A DNA stretch of 64,000 bases from Varunaivibrio sulfuroxidans (lineage in GTDB: Bacteria; Pseudomonadota; Alphaproteobacteria; Rhodospirillales; Magnetovibrionaceae), in contig NZ_CP119676.1 in assembly GCF_029318635.1 (NCBI RefSeq), positions 1,687,001-1,751,000 on the forward strand. Direction: 5' to 3'. Both the position numbers and the translations under genes were made by a program. This document shows positions 17,261 through 28,837 of this stretch, in pieces; position 1 is the first letter of the stretch, and each line of letters begins with the position of its first letter. The notes under the pieces are model-generated. The model made no database searches. It had not been told where the DNA came from and was given only the letters and a program-made list of their open reading frames with translations.

Positions 17261-20227
17261 TCAGTGTACGCTATATTTCCCCTTCCCGTCGCCCCGCCTC
17301 TCACCGCCGTCCGACGACGCGCTCGGCTCGGTTTCGCCGACCTCCCGGATGCGGATCGTCCGGGTGGCGGCATTGTTTTCACGGTGCAAAAAGGCTTCAA
17401 AATCATGAGCGGCGAGGGGTTTGGAATACAAATACCCCTGCCCCATATCGCAGGACATCCGGCGTAAAATTTCAGCATGAACATCGGTTTCGATGCCCTC
17501 GGCGACGACAGCGAGATTGAGGCTTCGCGCGATGCTGATCACCGAGGTCGCGATTGCGGCGTCGCCGGCGTCGTCGTCGATGTGACGCACGAAGGATTGA
17601 TCGATCTTCAGGGTGTTCAGGGGGAGATTTTTCAAGTAGGCCAAGGACGAGTAACCGGTCCCAAAATCGTCAATCGCCACGGATACGCCCTTTTTCTGCA
17701 ACGCCGACAACGTTGCGATGCACGCGTCCATGTCTTGCATCAAGGAACTTTCCGTAACTTCGACTTCCAGGCGCCGCGGATTCAACGCACACCGTTCGAG
17801 CACACGCGTGATATCGCCCAGCAACCCGGGATCCTCGAACTGGCGTCCCGAAAGGTTCACCGCCACCTTCAGATCGCGAAACCCCTGCGCCGCCCACCGG
17901 GCGGTCTGGGCGCACGCCGTTTCCAGGACCCACGCCCCAATTTCCACGATCATGCCGGTTTCCTCGGCGAGCGGAATAAAGTCCACCGGTGAAATCATGC
18001 CCATCTCGGGATGGTTCCAACGCACCAGGGCCTCCATGCCTTTCAATCGGCCCGTATGCATGTCCACTTTCGGTTGATAATGAACGCTTAGTTGATCCCG
18101 GCGCAGGGCATGGCGCAGTTCGTTTTCCAACCGCTGGCGGCGGGCTTCTTCGATATCCATGGTCTTGGTGAAGATGGTGCACACCGGCTCGCGCTTATGC
18201 CGTCCGCGAAACATCGCCATCGAGGCGCGCTGCACCAAACCTTGAACGTCCGTGCCGTGTTTGGGAAAAATCGCCGCACCGATGTGACACCCGACATTCA
18301 CCTCGTGCCCCGAAAGTACGAACCCCGGCGTCAGTGTTTCATGAACACGCGCCGCCAAGGCCCGGACATCCTCGACCTTGACACGACCAGGCGACAGGAC
18401 GACGAACTGACCTTCGCTCCAACTGCCAAAAATATCCGACGTATTCAGGTTATTCTTAAGACGCACGCCGACTTCCCTAAGGACGGCCTCGCCCAAGGCG
18501 TGCCCCTGGGTATCGTGAATACGCGCATGACCCGACAGGGAAATGAAAAGCACGCACCCACCCGACGCCATCCCATCGTGCGCGCGATCTTGCGTGCTTC
18601 CCGCCGTGGGCGCCCCGGGGTTTTCGATACGCCACGCCGCGGCGGCTTCACTAATCATCAGACCGAGCGTGCGGATAAGCGCGGGACGATTGAGGAGCTC
18701 CGTCACCATGTCGTGATTGGCGCGGAACTCCACCTCCAATTGCTCCATTTTGCGGCGGGTGATGTCACGCATCAGAATGATCTTTCTACGCGCCGATGAC
18801 GCGCGCATTTCGCTCAACGTTATCTCCAGGGGAAATGCTCCCCCACTTCTGCGGCGCGCCGTCACCTCATAAGACCCAACTTCCAGTATTTGGTCTGGGC
18901 GCTCCAAAAGCTGTGCGAAAACCATTCCTTCGAGGGCGTCGCCGTAATAACCGAAAATATCGCCGGCGGCTTTGTTTGCGCTCTCGATCGTGCCGTCGCC
19001 GCTCAACGTCACGATCCCTTCGGCCGCGTTTTCCATGATCGCGTACAGATGGGTCGCCCGTTCGAAAACCTCCCGCGCCGAACGTTTAAGCGCGGTGATG
19101 TCCTGAAACTCAAGAACAAAGCTGCGCCCCTTGTTCTCATTGAGAACACTAACGCTCAGCTCCGCTTCGATTCGCCGACCGCCGGGGGCGTAGATCACCA
19201 ACGGCGTGGTTTCATCGATCCTCGACAGTTCGTCCAACCCTTCGTCGCCGGCATCGAAAATCGCCGCGTACTCCACACTGACGAACGCCGATATCGGACG
19301 GCCGACGAGATCCTCACCGGCCGCCGCGCCGAGCATGCGCACGCCGCTTGAGTTGGTGAACGCGATTTTACCGTTTTTAACCATGCAAATCATATTGGGG
19401 GATAAATCGACCAAGGACTGAAACCGCGATCGGTTTTCACGGATGTCGCGCACCATGCGATCGACCATGGCGGCCACGATGGCCAACCCCATGATAATCA
19501 GGGTTACGACCGCCGCCGAAATCGCCAAAAGCATGGAGCTGGACGATTCCGGCGGGAGCGGCGCGCCGATGGCGTTGACGAAAGTCACCCCGCTCATGCT
19601 GACGAAGTGCATGGCGAACATGGCGGCCCCCATGATCAGCGCCGCCATGCCTTTTCGCGCTTCGTTACCCAGCGCGTTGAGTTTTGGAATCAGGACGCAA
19701 GTATTTTGGTAAATCCCCATCGCGACGATCGACAGGCCGATCGAAAATACCACTGAAAGAGCCAGCCGTAGGGAAGAGAGATGGACGTTGCCCTGCATAT
19801 CGATCGCCACAAGCCCGACGAAATGCATGGCGGAAATTCCCAGCCCCATCACCACGCCGCTTTGAAAGGGGCGGGCGTATTTTCTTTTTCCATGGCCGAT
19901 AAACCACAGCGCGACGGTGCCCGCAATAACGCCGGGAAGCAGGGAGACCAGTGTAAGTCCGGCGTCGTAGCCGACATCATCCCCCAAATTTAGCGATAGC
20001 ATGGCGACAAAATGCATCGCCCAAATGCCGCTGCCCATGGCGAAACCGCCCGCCATAAGCCACACCGCGCGGGCAAACGCACCCGCCGTCGGCCACACCG
20101 CATTGGACACACTAAGCGCGGTATAGGAGGCCACCACCGCCACACCATACGACAAGGCGACCAGCGCCCCGTCGTGGGCTTGCGCTAAAATGGCGCTATC
20201 CGCAGCCACATCGCTAAACGAGACCAT
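17261..20227 (-). CDS. MHYT-PAS-PAS-GGDEF-EAL membrane signalling protein
   Basis: 988 residues from the ATG at 20225-20227, with AAGGA seven bases upstream. The N-terminal 250 residues form the seven-helix MHYT sensor with repeated MHFV motifs (for example AMHFVAMLSL, SAMHFVGLVAID, FAMHFVSMSGV), proposed to bind a metal and sense a gas. Two PAS-like domains follow (SLVDLSPNMICMVKNGKIAF; IMENAAEGIVTLSGDGTIES). The GGDEF domain is degenerate: the signature reads SEGQF, so cyclase activity is unlikely. The EAL domain looks complete, with MEALVRWNHP, DDFGTGYSSLAYLK and EGIET. I infer a c-di-GMP phosphodiesterase whose GGDEF part is regulatory. It lies beside a chemoreceptor gene. Confidence 0.9.
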   Translation of the reverse strand: MVSFSDVAADSAILAQAHDGALVALSYGVAVVASYTALSVSNAVWPTAGAFARAVWLMAGGFAMGSGIWAMHFVAMLSLNLGDDVGYDAGLTLVSLLPGVIAGTVALWFIGHGKRKYARPFQSGVVMGLGISAMHFVGLVAIDMQGNVHLSSLRLALSVVFSIGLSIVAMGIYQNTCVLIPKLNALGNEARKGMAALIMGAAMFAMHFVSMSGVTFVNAIGAPLPPESSSSMLLAISAAVVTLIIMGLAIVAAMVDRMVRDIRENRSRFQSLVDLSPNMICMVKNGKIAFTNSSGVRMLGAAAGEDLVGRPISAFVSVEYAAIFDAGDEGLDELSRIDETTPLVIYAPGGRRIEAELSVSVLNENKGRSFVLEFQDITALKRSAREVFERATHLYAIMENAAEGIVTLSGDGTIESANKAAGDIFGYYGDALEGMVFAQLLERPDQILEVGSYEVTARRRSGGAFPLEITLSEMRASSARRKIILMRDITRRKMEQLEVEFRANHDMVTELLNRPALIRTLGLMISEAAAAWRIENPGAPTAGSTQDRAHDGMASGGCVLFISLSGHARIHDTQGHALGEAVLREVGVRLKNNLNTSDIFGSWSEGQFVVLSPGRVKVEDVRALAARVHETLTPGFVLSGHEVNVGCHIGAAIFPKHGTDVQGLVQRASMAMFRGRHKREPVCTIFTKTMDIEEARRQRLENELRHALRRDQLSVHYQPKVDMHTGRLKGMEALVRWNHPEMGMISPVDFIPLAEETGMIVEIGAWVLETACAQTARWAAQGFRDLKVAVNLSGRQFEDPGLLGDITRVLERCALNPRRLEVEVTESSLMQDMDACIATLSALQKKGVSVAIDDFGTGYSSLAYLKNLPLNTLKIDQSFVRHIDDDAGDAAIATSVISIARSLNLAVVAEGIETDVHAEILRRMSCDMGQGYLYSKPLAAHDFEAFLHRENNAATRTIRIREVGETEPSASSDGGERRGDGKGKYSVH

Positions 20228-20488
20228 AGCCAAATCCTTCCCGGCGGCAATCCCTCCATATCCCCGTGGCGAGCGCCTCACCTTCCTGTACGTGTGGGCC
20301 GACGCCTCCAATTGCAAGACGGAAGTAACCCCGCTTCATGGCGCCGATTTCCGGCTCCCCCGCGCAAGATCGAACCGCCGCAAAAAAAGCTTCGTAAAAC
20401 CCTTCAGCATCGCCATATGCCCAAACGCGCGCCAAAAACGGGCGCTCGATGACGAAAATTAAGAGCCGACCGCATAAAGGGCCAAGGT

Positions 20489-22171
20489 ATGATGACGTTC
20501 TCCATAAAACAGAAGCTTATCGGTATCGGGGCGGGATCCATCCTGTCTCTCGTTCTTCTGGCGGGAATCGCCTTCTTTTCATTTTTCCAGGTTAAACAAG
20601 CCGAAATCCAAAATGAAATTCGCCATACGCAAATCGCCAACGTCGGCGACATGCGCGTCGCGGCGCTGGAAATTATGCTGGCGGCGATGGATTCGATCAT
20701 CGACAAAGACCAAGGAACCATCACGCCCGAGCGGCGAACCATTATCGAAAGCAACATCGCTTTGTTGCGTGCAAAGGTCGGCCCCCTGGTTCGCGATGCC
20801 GACACCGACAAGGAAAGGCGGATCGCCAAGGGCATCGGCGCTAAAATCGATGGTCTCGAAAAAGGCATCCTGGGCGACCTGCAAAACCTCATTCAGACCA
20901 AGGCCAGCGATGCGGCGTTCGCTAAAATCGACGACGTCCTCGATAACAACGGTATCGCGATGTCCGAAGATCTTGCGGTTTTCGCCACCTCGGTGAAAAT
21001 GGAAGTTCAAGAATCCTCCCAGGCCTTGCGCGCCTCACTGAACACCGCCGAACGCTTGATTTTGATCGTCGCCCTGATCTCGGTCGTCGTTCTGGGGGGC
21101 TTGCTTTTCCTGATCGGGCGCAGCATCACGTTCCCGTTGGCGAAAATGACCGACGCGATGCACCGCCTCGCCTCCGGGAACAACAAAACCGATATCCCAG
21201 GCGTCGGGAAGAAGGACGAGATCGGCAAAATGGCCGACGCCGTTCAGGTGTTCAAGGATAACATGGCCAAGGCGCAGCGCCTTTCCGAAGAACAGGCGCA
21301 AGAACAAGCGACGCGTGCAAAACGCGCGAAGGCGATCGAGGCGCTGACCCAAGGTTTCGACAAAGACGTTTCGGGCATGCTGGGGCTGGTGTCCTCCGCC
21401 GTTGGCGAATTGCAGTCCACGGCGAAATCCATGAGCCATACCGCGGAAGAAACCAACAACCGTTCGACCACCGTCGCCGCCGCCGCCGAGGAAGCCTCGA
21501 CCAACGTGCAAACGGTGGCCAGCGCGGCGGAGGAATTGTCCAGCTCGATCAGCGAAATCTCGCGTCAGGTTTCCCAATCGACCCAAATTTCAAGCACCGC
21601 AGTGGCCGAGGTGGAGGGCGCGAACAAGAAGGTTCAGGGATTGGCCGAGGCCGCCAATAAAATCGGCGAGGTCGTGGCTTTGATCACCGACATCGCCGAT
21701 CAGACCAACCTGCTGGCGCTCAACGCCACCATCGAGGCGGCGCGCGCCGGCGAAGCGGGCAAAGGCTTCGCCGTGGTGGCGTCCGAGGTCAAGAACCTGG
21801 CCAATCAGACCGCCAAGGCGACCGAGGAAATCGGCGCCCAGATCGGCGGCATTCAAACCGCCACGCAAGACGCGGTCGGTGCGATCCAATCGATCGGCGG
21901 TATTATTGGCGAGATCAATGAGATCGCCTCGGCGATCGCGGCGGCGGTCGAAGAACAAGGCGCGGCGACCCAGGAAATCGCACGCAACGTCGAACAGGCC
22001 GCCAACGGCACCGGCGAGGTGTCCTCCAACATCGCGGGCGTCACCCAAGCCGCCGGCGAGGCGGGCGCATCTTCCAATCAGGTGCTCGACGCCTCCGACA
22101 AACTGGCCCAACAATCCGAACAGCTGCGCGTTCAGGTTGACGGCTTCTTACGGAACATCCAAACCGCCTGA
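20489..22171 (+). CDS. Methyl-accepting chemotaxis protein
   Basis: 560 residues. An N-terminal membrane helix ([19 protein letters not shown]) is followed by a periplasmic helical region of about 160 residues, a second helix ([20 protein letters not shown]) and a HAMP domain. The C-terminal cytoplasmic signalling domain has the highly conserved hairpin tip [20 protein letters not shown] with [20 protein letters not shown]. The receptor relays ligand binding to CheA/CheW. No CheR-tethering pentapeptide is visible at the end. It is divergent from the MHYT-EAL gene (261-bp gap), so both may be tied to motility and behaviour. Ligand unknown. Confidence 0.93.
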   Translation: MMTFSIKQKLIGIGAGSILSLVLLAGIAFFSFFQVKQAEIQNEIRHTQIANVGDMRVAALEIMLAAMDSIIDKDQGTITPERRTIIESNIALLRAKVGPLVRDADTDKERRIAKGIGAKIDGLEKGILGDLQNLIQTKASDAAFAKIDDVLDNNGIAMSEDLAVFATSVKMEVQESSQALRASLNTAERLILIVALISVVVLGGLLFLIGRSITFPLAKMTDAMHRLASGNNKTDIPGVGKKDEIGKMADAVQVFKDNMAKAQRLSEEQAQEQATRAKRAKAIEALTQGFDKDVSGMLGLVSSAVGELQSTAKSMSHTAEETNNRSTTVAAAAEEASTNVQTVASAAEELSSSISEISRQVSQSTQISSTAVAEVEGANKKVQGLAEAANKIGEVVALITDIADQTNLLALNATIEAARAGEAGKGFAVVASEVKNLANQTAKATEEIGAQIGGIQTATQDAVGAIQSIGGIIGEINEIASAIAAAVEEQGAATQEIARNVEQAANGTGEVSSNIAGVTQAAGEAGASSNQVLDASDKLAQQSEQLRVQVDGFLRNIQTA

Positions 22172-22194
22172 GGCGCAAACGCCCGGGCGGTCCA

Positions 22195-22227
22195 CCTCGC
22201 GGGGCGTTCACCGAACGCCCCGCGAGG
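22195..22227. terminator. Perfect 15-bp stem-loop after the chemoreceptor gene
   Basis: CCTCGCGGGGCGTTC is followed by ACC and its exact complement: a 15-bp GC-rich perfect hairpin with a 3-base loop, 24 bp after the MCP stop. It lacks a T run on the plus strand but is followed by a second hairpin that has one, so the two may work together. Confidence 0.65.
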
Positions 22228-22233
22228 ACGAAA

Positions 22234-22280
22234 AAACAAAAACACCGCCGGGAACGCTTTCCTGCGGTGTTTTTGTTTTC
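22234..22280. terminator. Bidirectional terminator between the MCP gene and clpB
   Basis: A perfect 16-bp palindrome: AAAACAAAAACACCGC, a 15-base loop and GCGGTGTTTTTGTTTT. The stem has A-rich 5-prime and T-rich 3-prime ends, so it can end transcripts from both the plus-strand MCP gene and the minus-strand clpB gene. Confidence 0.85.
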
Positions 22281-22318
22281 GCGTGTAACCGAAAGCGCCC
22301 TGAAAAGGGACCTTTACA

Positions 22319-24910
<2,592 letters not shown>

Positions 24911-25008
24911 GGTCTCAACCTTCGTTCTGCGACAAGGACCGACGCTCCGCCAGGCGACCGCGCAAGTCCCTTCATACGTTGAGGGTATTCTCTGATCATA
25001 GATATGTC

Positions 25009-25026
25009 GCGAACATTATGGTTCGC
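25009..25026. promoter_or_regulatory. Dyad in the clpB/MOSC divergent intergenic region
   Basis: GCGAAC, ATTATG spacer, GTTCGC form a perfect 6-bp-arm inverted repeat between the divergent clpB and MOSC genes. It may be an operator for one of them. This is a short match and could be chance. Confidence 0.25.
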
Positions 25027-25095
25027 AACCTGCCGTCATGATAATAATGTCCTGAGCCGCGTATCCTTGGGCCATTTTCACGCATTGGGGGAACG

Positions 25096-25863
25096 ATGCA
25101 CCTTACAGATATTTTTCGTCATCCGGTCAAGAGCCTAACGTCCGAGCGCCTGGAGCGCACCGCGCTGACGGTCGGACGAGGCATTCCCGAGGATCGCCGC
25201 TTCGCCCTCGCCTATTCCTCGTCCCGGGTCAAGGGGTCGAAAATCGACTGGCTGTCGAAGAAAAATTTCCTGGTCTTGGTGCGGATCGCCCGGCTCGCTG
25301 CGCTGCACGCCCAGTTCGACGCCCAAAGCGGCGTGCTCACCATCAGTCGCGCCGCGCACAAGGTCGCTTGCGGCGACATCACCACCGCCTTGGGACGCGC
25401 CGTGATCGAGGACTTTTTCGCCGCCTTCCTCAAGCAAGACATCACCGGAAAGCCGAAACTGGTCGAGGCCCGCGACATCTCGTTTTTCGATAACGCCAAG
25501 GCCCCGATTTCCCTGCTCAACCGCGCCAGCGTCCGCGATCTCGAACGGGTCGTCGGCGCCGCGGTCGATCCGCGGCGTTTCCGCGCCAACCTTGTTTTCG
25601 AGAGCACAGAACCATGGTGTGAAAGGACGTGGATCGGAAAAACCATCCACATCGCAGGGGCGCGCCTTAAAATCACCGAACAGATCGGGCGCTGCGCGGC
25701 GACATCGATCGACCCCGAAAGTGGGGAGGCCGATTTGAATATCCTAAAATCCCTAAAACGCGGCTTTAACCACACCCAAATGGGCGTCTACGCCGAGGTC
25801 GTCGAAGGCGGCGAGATCGCGCCTGGGGAGACCCTCACCGTCGAGACGACTTCCGGCGCGTAA
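25096..25863 (+). CDS. MOSC domain-containing protein
   Basis: 255 residues. The N-terminal beta-barrel begins MHLTDIFRHPVKSLTSE, the familiar YPVKSL-like start of MOSC N-terminal domains. The C-terminal MOSC core has ARDISFFDNAKAPISLLNRAS, VDPRRFRANLVFE and the segment GRCAATSIDPESGEADLNIL. MOSC proteins are linked to molybdenum cofactor and to reduction of N-hydroxylated compounds (YcbX, mARC). A YiiM/YcbX-type activity is possible but there is no ferredoxin domain. It is divergent from clpB and convergent with the DUF4167 gene. Confidence 0.85.
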   Translation: MHLTDIFRHPVKSLTSERLERTALTVGRGIPEDRRFALAYSSSRVKGSKIDWLSKKNFLVLVRIARLAALHAQFDAQSGVLTISRAAHKVACGDITTALGRAVIEDFFAAFLKQDITGKPKLVEARDISFFDNAKAPISLLNRASVRDLERVVGAAVDPRRFRANLVFESTEPWCERTWIGKTIHIAGARLKITEQIGRCAATSIDPESGEADLNILKSLKRGFNHTQMGVYAEVVEGGEIAPGETLTVETTSGA

Positions 25864-25908
25864 AAAACAACGCCGACACGTCCGGGCCGACGCGTCCGGC
25901 TTTTTGGC

Positions 25909-26586
25909 TTAGGCCGAGATTTGTTCTTTCGCATCGCCCGCCGGAACCTCGGCGTCCTGCTCGGAGACTTTCTTGCGTCGCCCGCGGCGCGTCGGTTTAA
26001 TCGGAATTTCCTTGACCTGAACGGCATCCGCGGCGCCGCTCGCCGCGTCCTGTTGGTCCTGCGCGCCCTTTTGAACGGCCGGCGGACGCGGACTTTTTTC
26101 CCGGGTCCGCGGACGTCCCCTCGGTTTTGCCGCCGGGGTGCGATCGCCTTCTTCCTCTATCGGGGCGCTCGTCGCGCCGCCGTTCGCCGCGTCGCCATCG
26201 GACGTCGTCGCCGAGCGGGAATCCCGGCCGGACGAAACACCGCCGTCCTCATCGTCACCGTCGAAAGTCCCCCCATCGCCGCCGTTTCCGGGAACGTTTT
26301 GTTGGGCCCGTTCCGGACGCGACGAGCGATCGTCGGAGGCCGCGTTCGCATTCAAAATCCGATAATAATGCTCGGCAAACTGAAAATAGGCTTCCGCGGC
26401 GACCCGGTCGCCTGCTGAATGGGCGTCGCGGCCCAACTGGAGATACTTATCCAGAACCTGCTGCGCGGAACCGCGCACTCTACAATCCGGTCCATTGCTG
26501 TCATAGACGGAGTTACGCGGCGCACTGCCGTTACGACGGCCATTACCACGGGAACGCGAACGCCTGGGGTTAGATCCTTGCTTCAT
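25909..26586 (-). CDS. DUF4167 domain protein
   Basis: 225 residues from the ATG at 26584-26586, preceded by AAAGG six bases upstream. The N-terminal third is the conserved DUF4167 domain: a basic start KQGSNPRRSRSRGNGRR followed by RGSAQQVLDKYLQLGRDAHS and the helical segment AAEAYFQFAEHYYRIL. The rest is low-complexity, alternating acidic and basic stretches rich in Asp, Ser, Pro and Arg, probably disordered. The family is nearly confined to alphaproteobacteria and typically follows prmC; the basic head suggests RNA or DNA binding. Function unknown. It lies downstream of prmC with a 246-bp gap. Confidence 0.85.
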   Translation of the reverse strand: MKQGSNPRRSRSRGNGRRNGSAPRNSVYDSNGPDCRVRGSAQQVLDKYLQLGRDAHSAGDRVAAEAYFQFAEHYYRILNANAASDDRSSRPERAQQNVPGNGGDGGTFDGDDEDGGVSSGRDSRSATTSDGDAANGGATSAPIEEEGDRTPAAKPRGRPRTREKSPRPPAVQKGAQDQQDAASGAADAVQVKEIPIKPTRRGRRKKVSEQDAEVPAGDAKEQISA

Positions 26587-26754
26587 GATGCCTTTTGAAT
26601 ATTGTGGACTGCCATCGAAACCACTTTCCTCAGGCACGTGCAGTCACCGAAGCCTGACTTCGTTCTTTTGAAAGCGTAACGGGCGCAACCTGCCCAAGAC
26701 GTTGCAAAAGCTTGAAGGGAAAAGTGAAAAATACGGGCTAAAGCCGAGCCCCCC

Positions 26755-26774
26755 AGCACCCCTTCCGGGTTGCT
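26755..26774. other. Structured gap between prmC and DUF4167; stem with GGAA loop
   Basis: The 246-bp gap (26587-26832) holds no convincing gene. On the minus strand AGCAACCC-GGAA-GGGGTGCT forms a stem with one A-G mismatch and a GGAA tetraloop. It could be part of the DUF4167 5-prime leader or of an unrecognised RNA. It lacks a T run, so it is not a clear terminator. Confidence 0.3.
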
Positions 26775-26832
26775 TAATGCCTTAAAGCTAGTCGGTACGG
26801 CGGCGTATTCCAAGATATTTTTTCGTTTTTTT

Positions 26833-27738
26833 TCAAGAGCCCTCGATGGGCGCGGTCCTTGACCTTACTCTCGGGTGCAAAATAACACAGCGTTCAACCG
26901 ACGAAATGTCTTTGTCCACGCCAACAACATCCAGCCCCCGTTGATCGGCCAACGCGATAACATCGCGGTGCTGCCCCTTGCCGACTTCCAGGTACACTTT
27001 TCCCGTTGGCGCCAGAATGTCGCCGACCCCGTCCAAGATGGCGCGATAGGCGTCAAGTCCATCTCGCCCCCCTTTCAAGGCCAGGAGCGGCTCGTAATCG
27101 CGCACATCGGGCTCAAGTCCCGCAATGTCGCCATCGGGAATATACGGCGGATTGCTGACGATATGCGTAAATTTCAGCGCCGTCGCACCCAACGCAGCCA
27201 ACGCACCGGGGATGAAGGCGTCCTTGAGGATAAATTGGGCGCGTGCATCAAGACCGAGACGGTGCGTATTTTCCGCCGCGACGTCGAGCGCCTCCGCCGA
27301 GATATCGACGCCAACCCCGGCGGCCTTGGGCCAGGCGTTGAGCAAGGTCAACAGCAGACACCCAGACCCCACGCCAATATCCAAAATACGTATCCCCGCA
27401 CCATCGCCAGGGGCGTCGCGCAAGGCCGCCGCGATCAGGGTTTCGCTGTCCGCCCTGGGAATCAGCGTGTGCGCCGTAATCTTGAACGGTAGGCTCCAGA
27501 ATTCCCGCTCACCCAAAATATGCGCCATCGGCTCGCGCGCCCGACGGCGGCGCAACGATGCCGCCAGGACGGCGCTTTGCGCCGCCGTCATCTCCCTCTC
27601 CCGGGCGCTCAACACCATGGTCGGCGCACCACCGACGGCCTGAGCCACCAGCAGACGCGCGTCCAGGCGAGCGCTATCGATCCCGGCGGCGCGCAACTTG
27701 TCCGTCGCATCCTTGAACGCCTCGCCGATTCTAGTCAC
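26833..27738 (-). CDS. prmC: Release-factor glutamine methyltransferase PrmC
   Basis: 301 residues. PrmC methylates the Gln of the GGQ loop in release factors RF1 and RF2. Motifs: [16 protein letters not shown] for SAM and the catalytic [27 protein letters not shown] block, which is the class signature. The first codons overlap the prfA stop by 4 bp (ATGA), so the enzyme and its RF1 substrate are co-translated. This is the classical hemA-prfA-prmC arrangement. A stretch of T-rich DNA follows the stop. Confidence 0.96.
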   Translation of the reverse strand: MTRIGEAFKDATDKLRAAGIDSARLDARLLVAQAVGGAPTMVLSAREREMTAAQSAVLAASLRRRRAREPMAHILGEREFWSLPFKITAHTLIPRADSETLIAAALRDAPGDGAGIRILDIGVGSGCLLLTLLNAWPKAAGVGVDISAEALDVAAENTHRLGLDARAQFILKDAFIPGALAALGATALKFTHIVSNPPYIPDGDIAGLEPDVRDYEPLLALKGGRDGLDAYRAILDGVGDILAPTGKVYLEVGKGQHRDVIALADQRGLDVVGVDKDISSVERCVILHPRVRSRTAPIEGS

Positions 27739-28811
27739 GATAATTCCGCCAAGCGCGCGGCTTGGTCCTCGGTGGTTAGCGCGTCGATCAGTTCGTCCAA
27801 CTCGCCGGCCATCACCCGATCCAGTTTGTGCAAGGTCAGATTGATGCGGTGATCGCTGATCCGTCCCTGGGGAAAGTTATAGGTGCGAATACGCTGCGAG
27901 CGGTCGCCCGAGCCGACCTGTCCCTTGCGCGAGGCGGCGCGCTCGGCGTCCAGCGTCTGGCGCTGGTGGTCGTACAGGCGCGAACGCAACACCTTCATCG
28001 CCTTGGCCTTGTTCTTGTGCTGCGATTTTTCGTCCTGACAGGTCACCACCACGCCGGAGGGGAGATGCGTGATGCGGATCGCGCTGTCGGTGGTGTTGAC
28101 ATGCTGCCCGCCCGCGCCCTGGGAGCGATAGGTGTCGATCCTGAGGTCTTTTTCGTCGATCTGGATATCGACGTCTTCGGCCTCGGGCAAGACCGCGACG
28201 GTCGCCGCCGAGGTATGAATGCGCCCGCCCGATTCGGTTTCCGGAACGCGCTGCACCCGGTGCACGCCCGATTCATATTTCAGACGGGCGAACGCCCCCG
28301 GCCCGGAAATATTGGCGATCGCTTCCTTGTAGCCGCCGATACCGGTCTCGTTAAGCTCCAGCACCTCGAATTTCCAACCCCGCGCCTCGCTGTAACGCTG
28401 ATACATGCGAAACAAATCGGCGGCGAACAAAGCCGCCTCGTCACCGCCGGTTCCCGCGCGCACTTCCAAGATCGCGTTTTTGTCGTCCGCCGCGTCCTTG
28501 GGCAGCAACATCACCTGAAGTTCGCGTTCCAAAACCGGAAGCCGGGCCTTGATCTGCGCCGCCTCGGCCTCGGCGAGGTCGCGCACTTCCCGTTCGCCAT
28601 CACCATCTTCAGCCAAACTTTCCAGGTCTTCGAGTTCGCGCCGGGCATCATCCAGCGCCTCGATGGCCGCGACCACCGGACCCAGATCGGCGTACTCCTT
28701 CGACATGCTCACAAACGCTTTGTCCTGGGCCGCGTCGGGCGCGCCCAACAACGCCTCCAATTCGCGATACCGCGAAACCACGCGAACCAAATTTTCGTCA
28801 AGGCTTACCAA
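27735..28811 (-). CDS. prfA: Peptide chain release factor 1
   Basis: 358 residues, usual RF1 length. RF1 reads UAA and UAG and triggers hydrolysis of the nascent peptide. The GGQ catalytic motif is in [17 protein letters not shown] and the specificity region precedes it ([22 protein letters not shown]). The C terminus has the usual [21 protein letters not shown]. It follows hemA by 26 bp and overlaps prmC by 4 bp. Confidence 0.97.
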   Translation of the reverse strand: MVSLDENLVRVVSRYRELEALLGAPDAAQDKAFVSMSKEYADLGPVVAAIEALDDARRELEDLESLAEDGDGEREVRDLAEAEAAQIKARLPVLERELQVMLLPKDAADDKNAILEVRAGTGGDEAALFAADLFRMYQRYSEARGWKFEVLELNETGIGGYKEAIANISGPGAFARLKYESGVHRVQRVPETESGGRIHTSAATVAVLPEAEDVDIQIDEKDLRIDTYRSQGAGGQHVNTTDSAIRITHLPSGVVVTCQDEKSQHKNKAKAMKVLRSRLYDHQRQTLDAERAASRKGQVGSGDRSQRIRTYNFPQGRISDHRINLTLHKLDRVMAGELDELIDALTTEDQAARLAELS

Positions 28812-28837
28812 GATATGTTCCTCAAAGGCTTTTCATG

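Noticed and set aside
26745..26790. Signal recognition particle RNA-like GGAA stem between prmC and DUF4167
   Set aside because: Only the tetraloop and a short stem match; the rest of the conserved SRP RNA pattern is missing.
26583..26813. Open frame of 76 codons upstream of DUF4167
   Set aside because: Overlaps the DUF4167 start, has no ribosome binding site and no family match; treated as intergenic.
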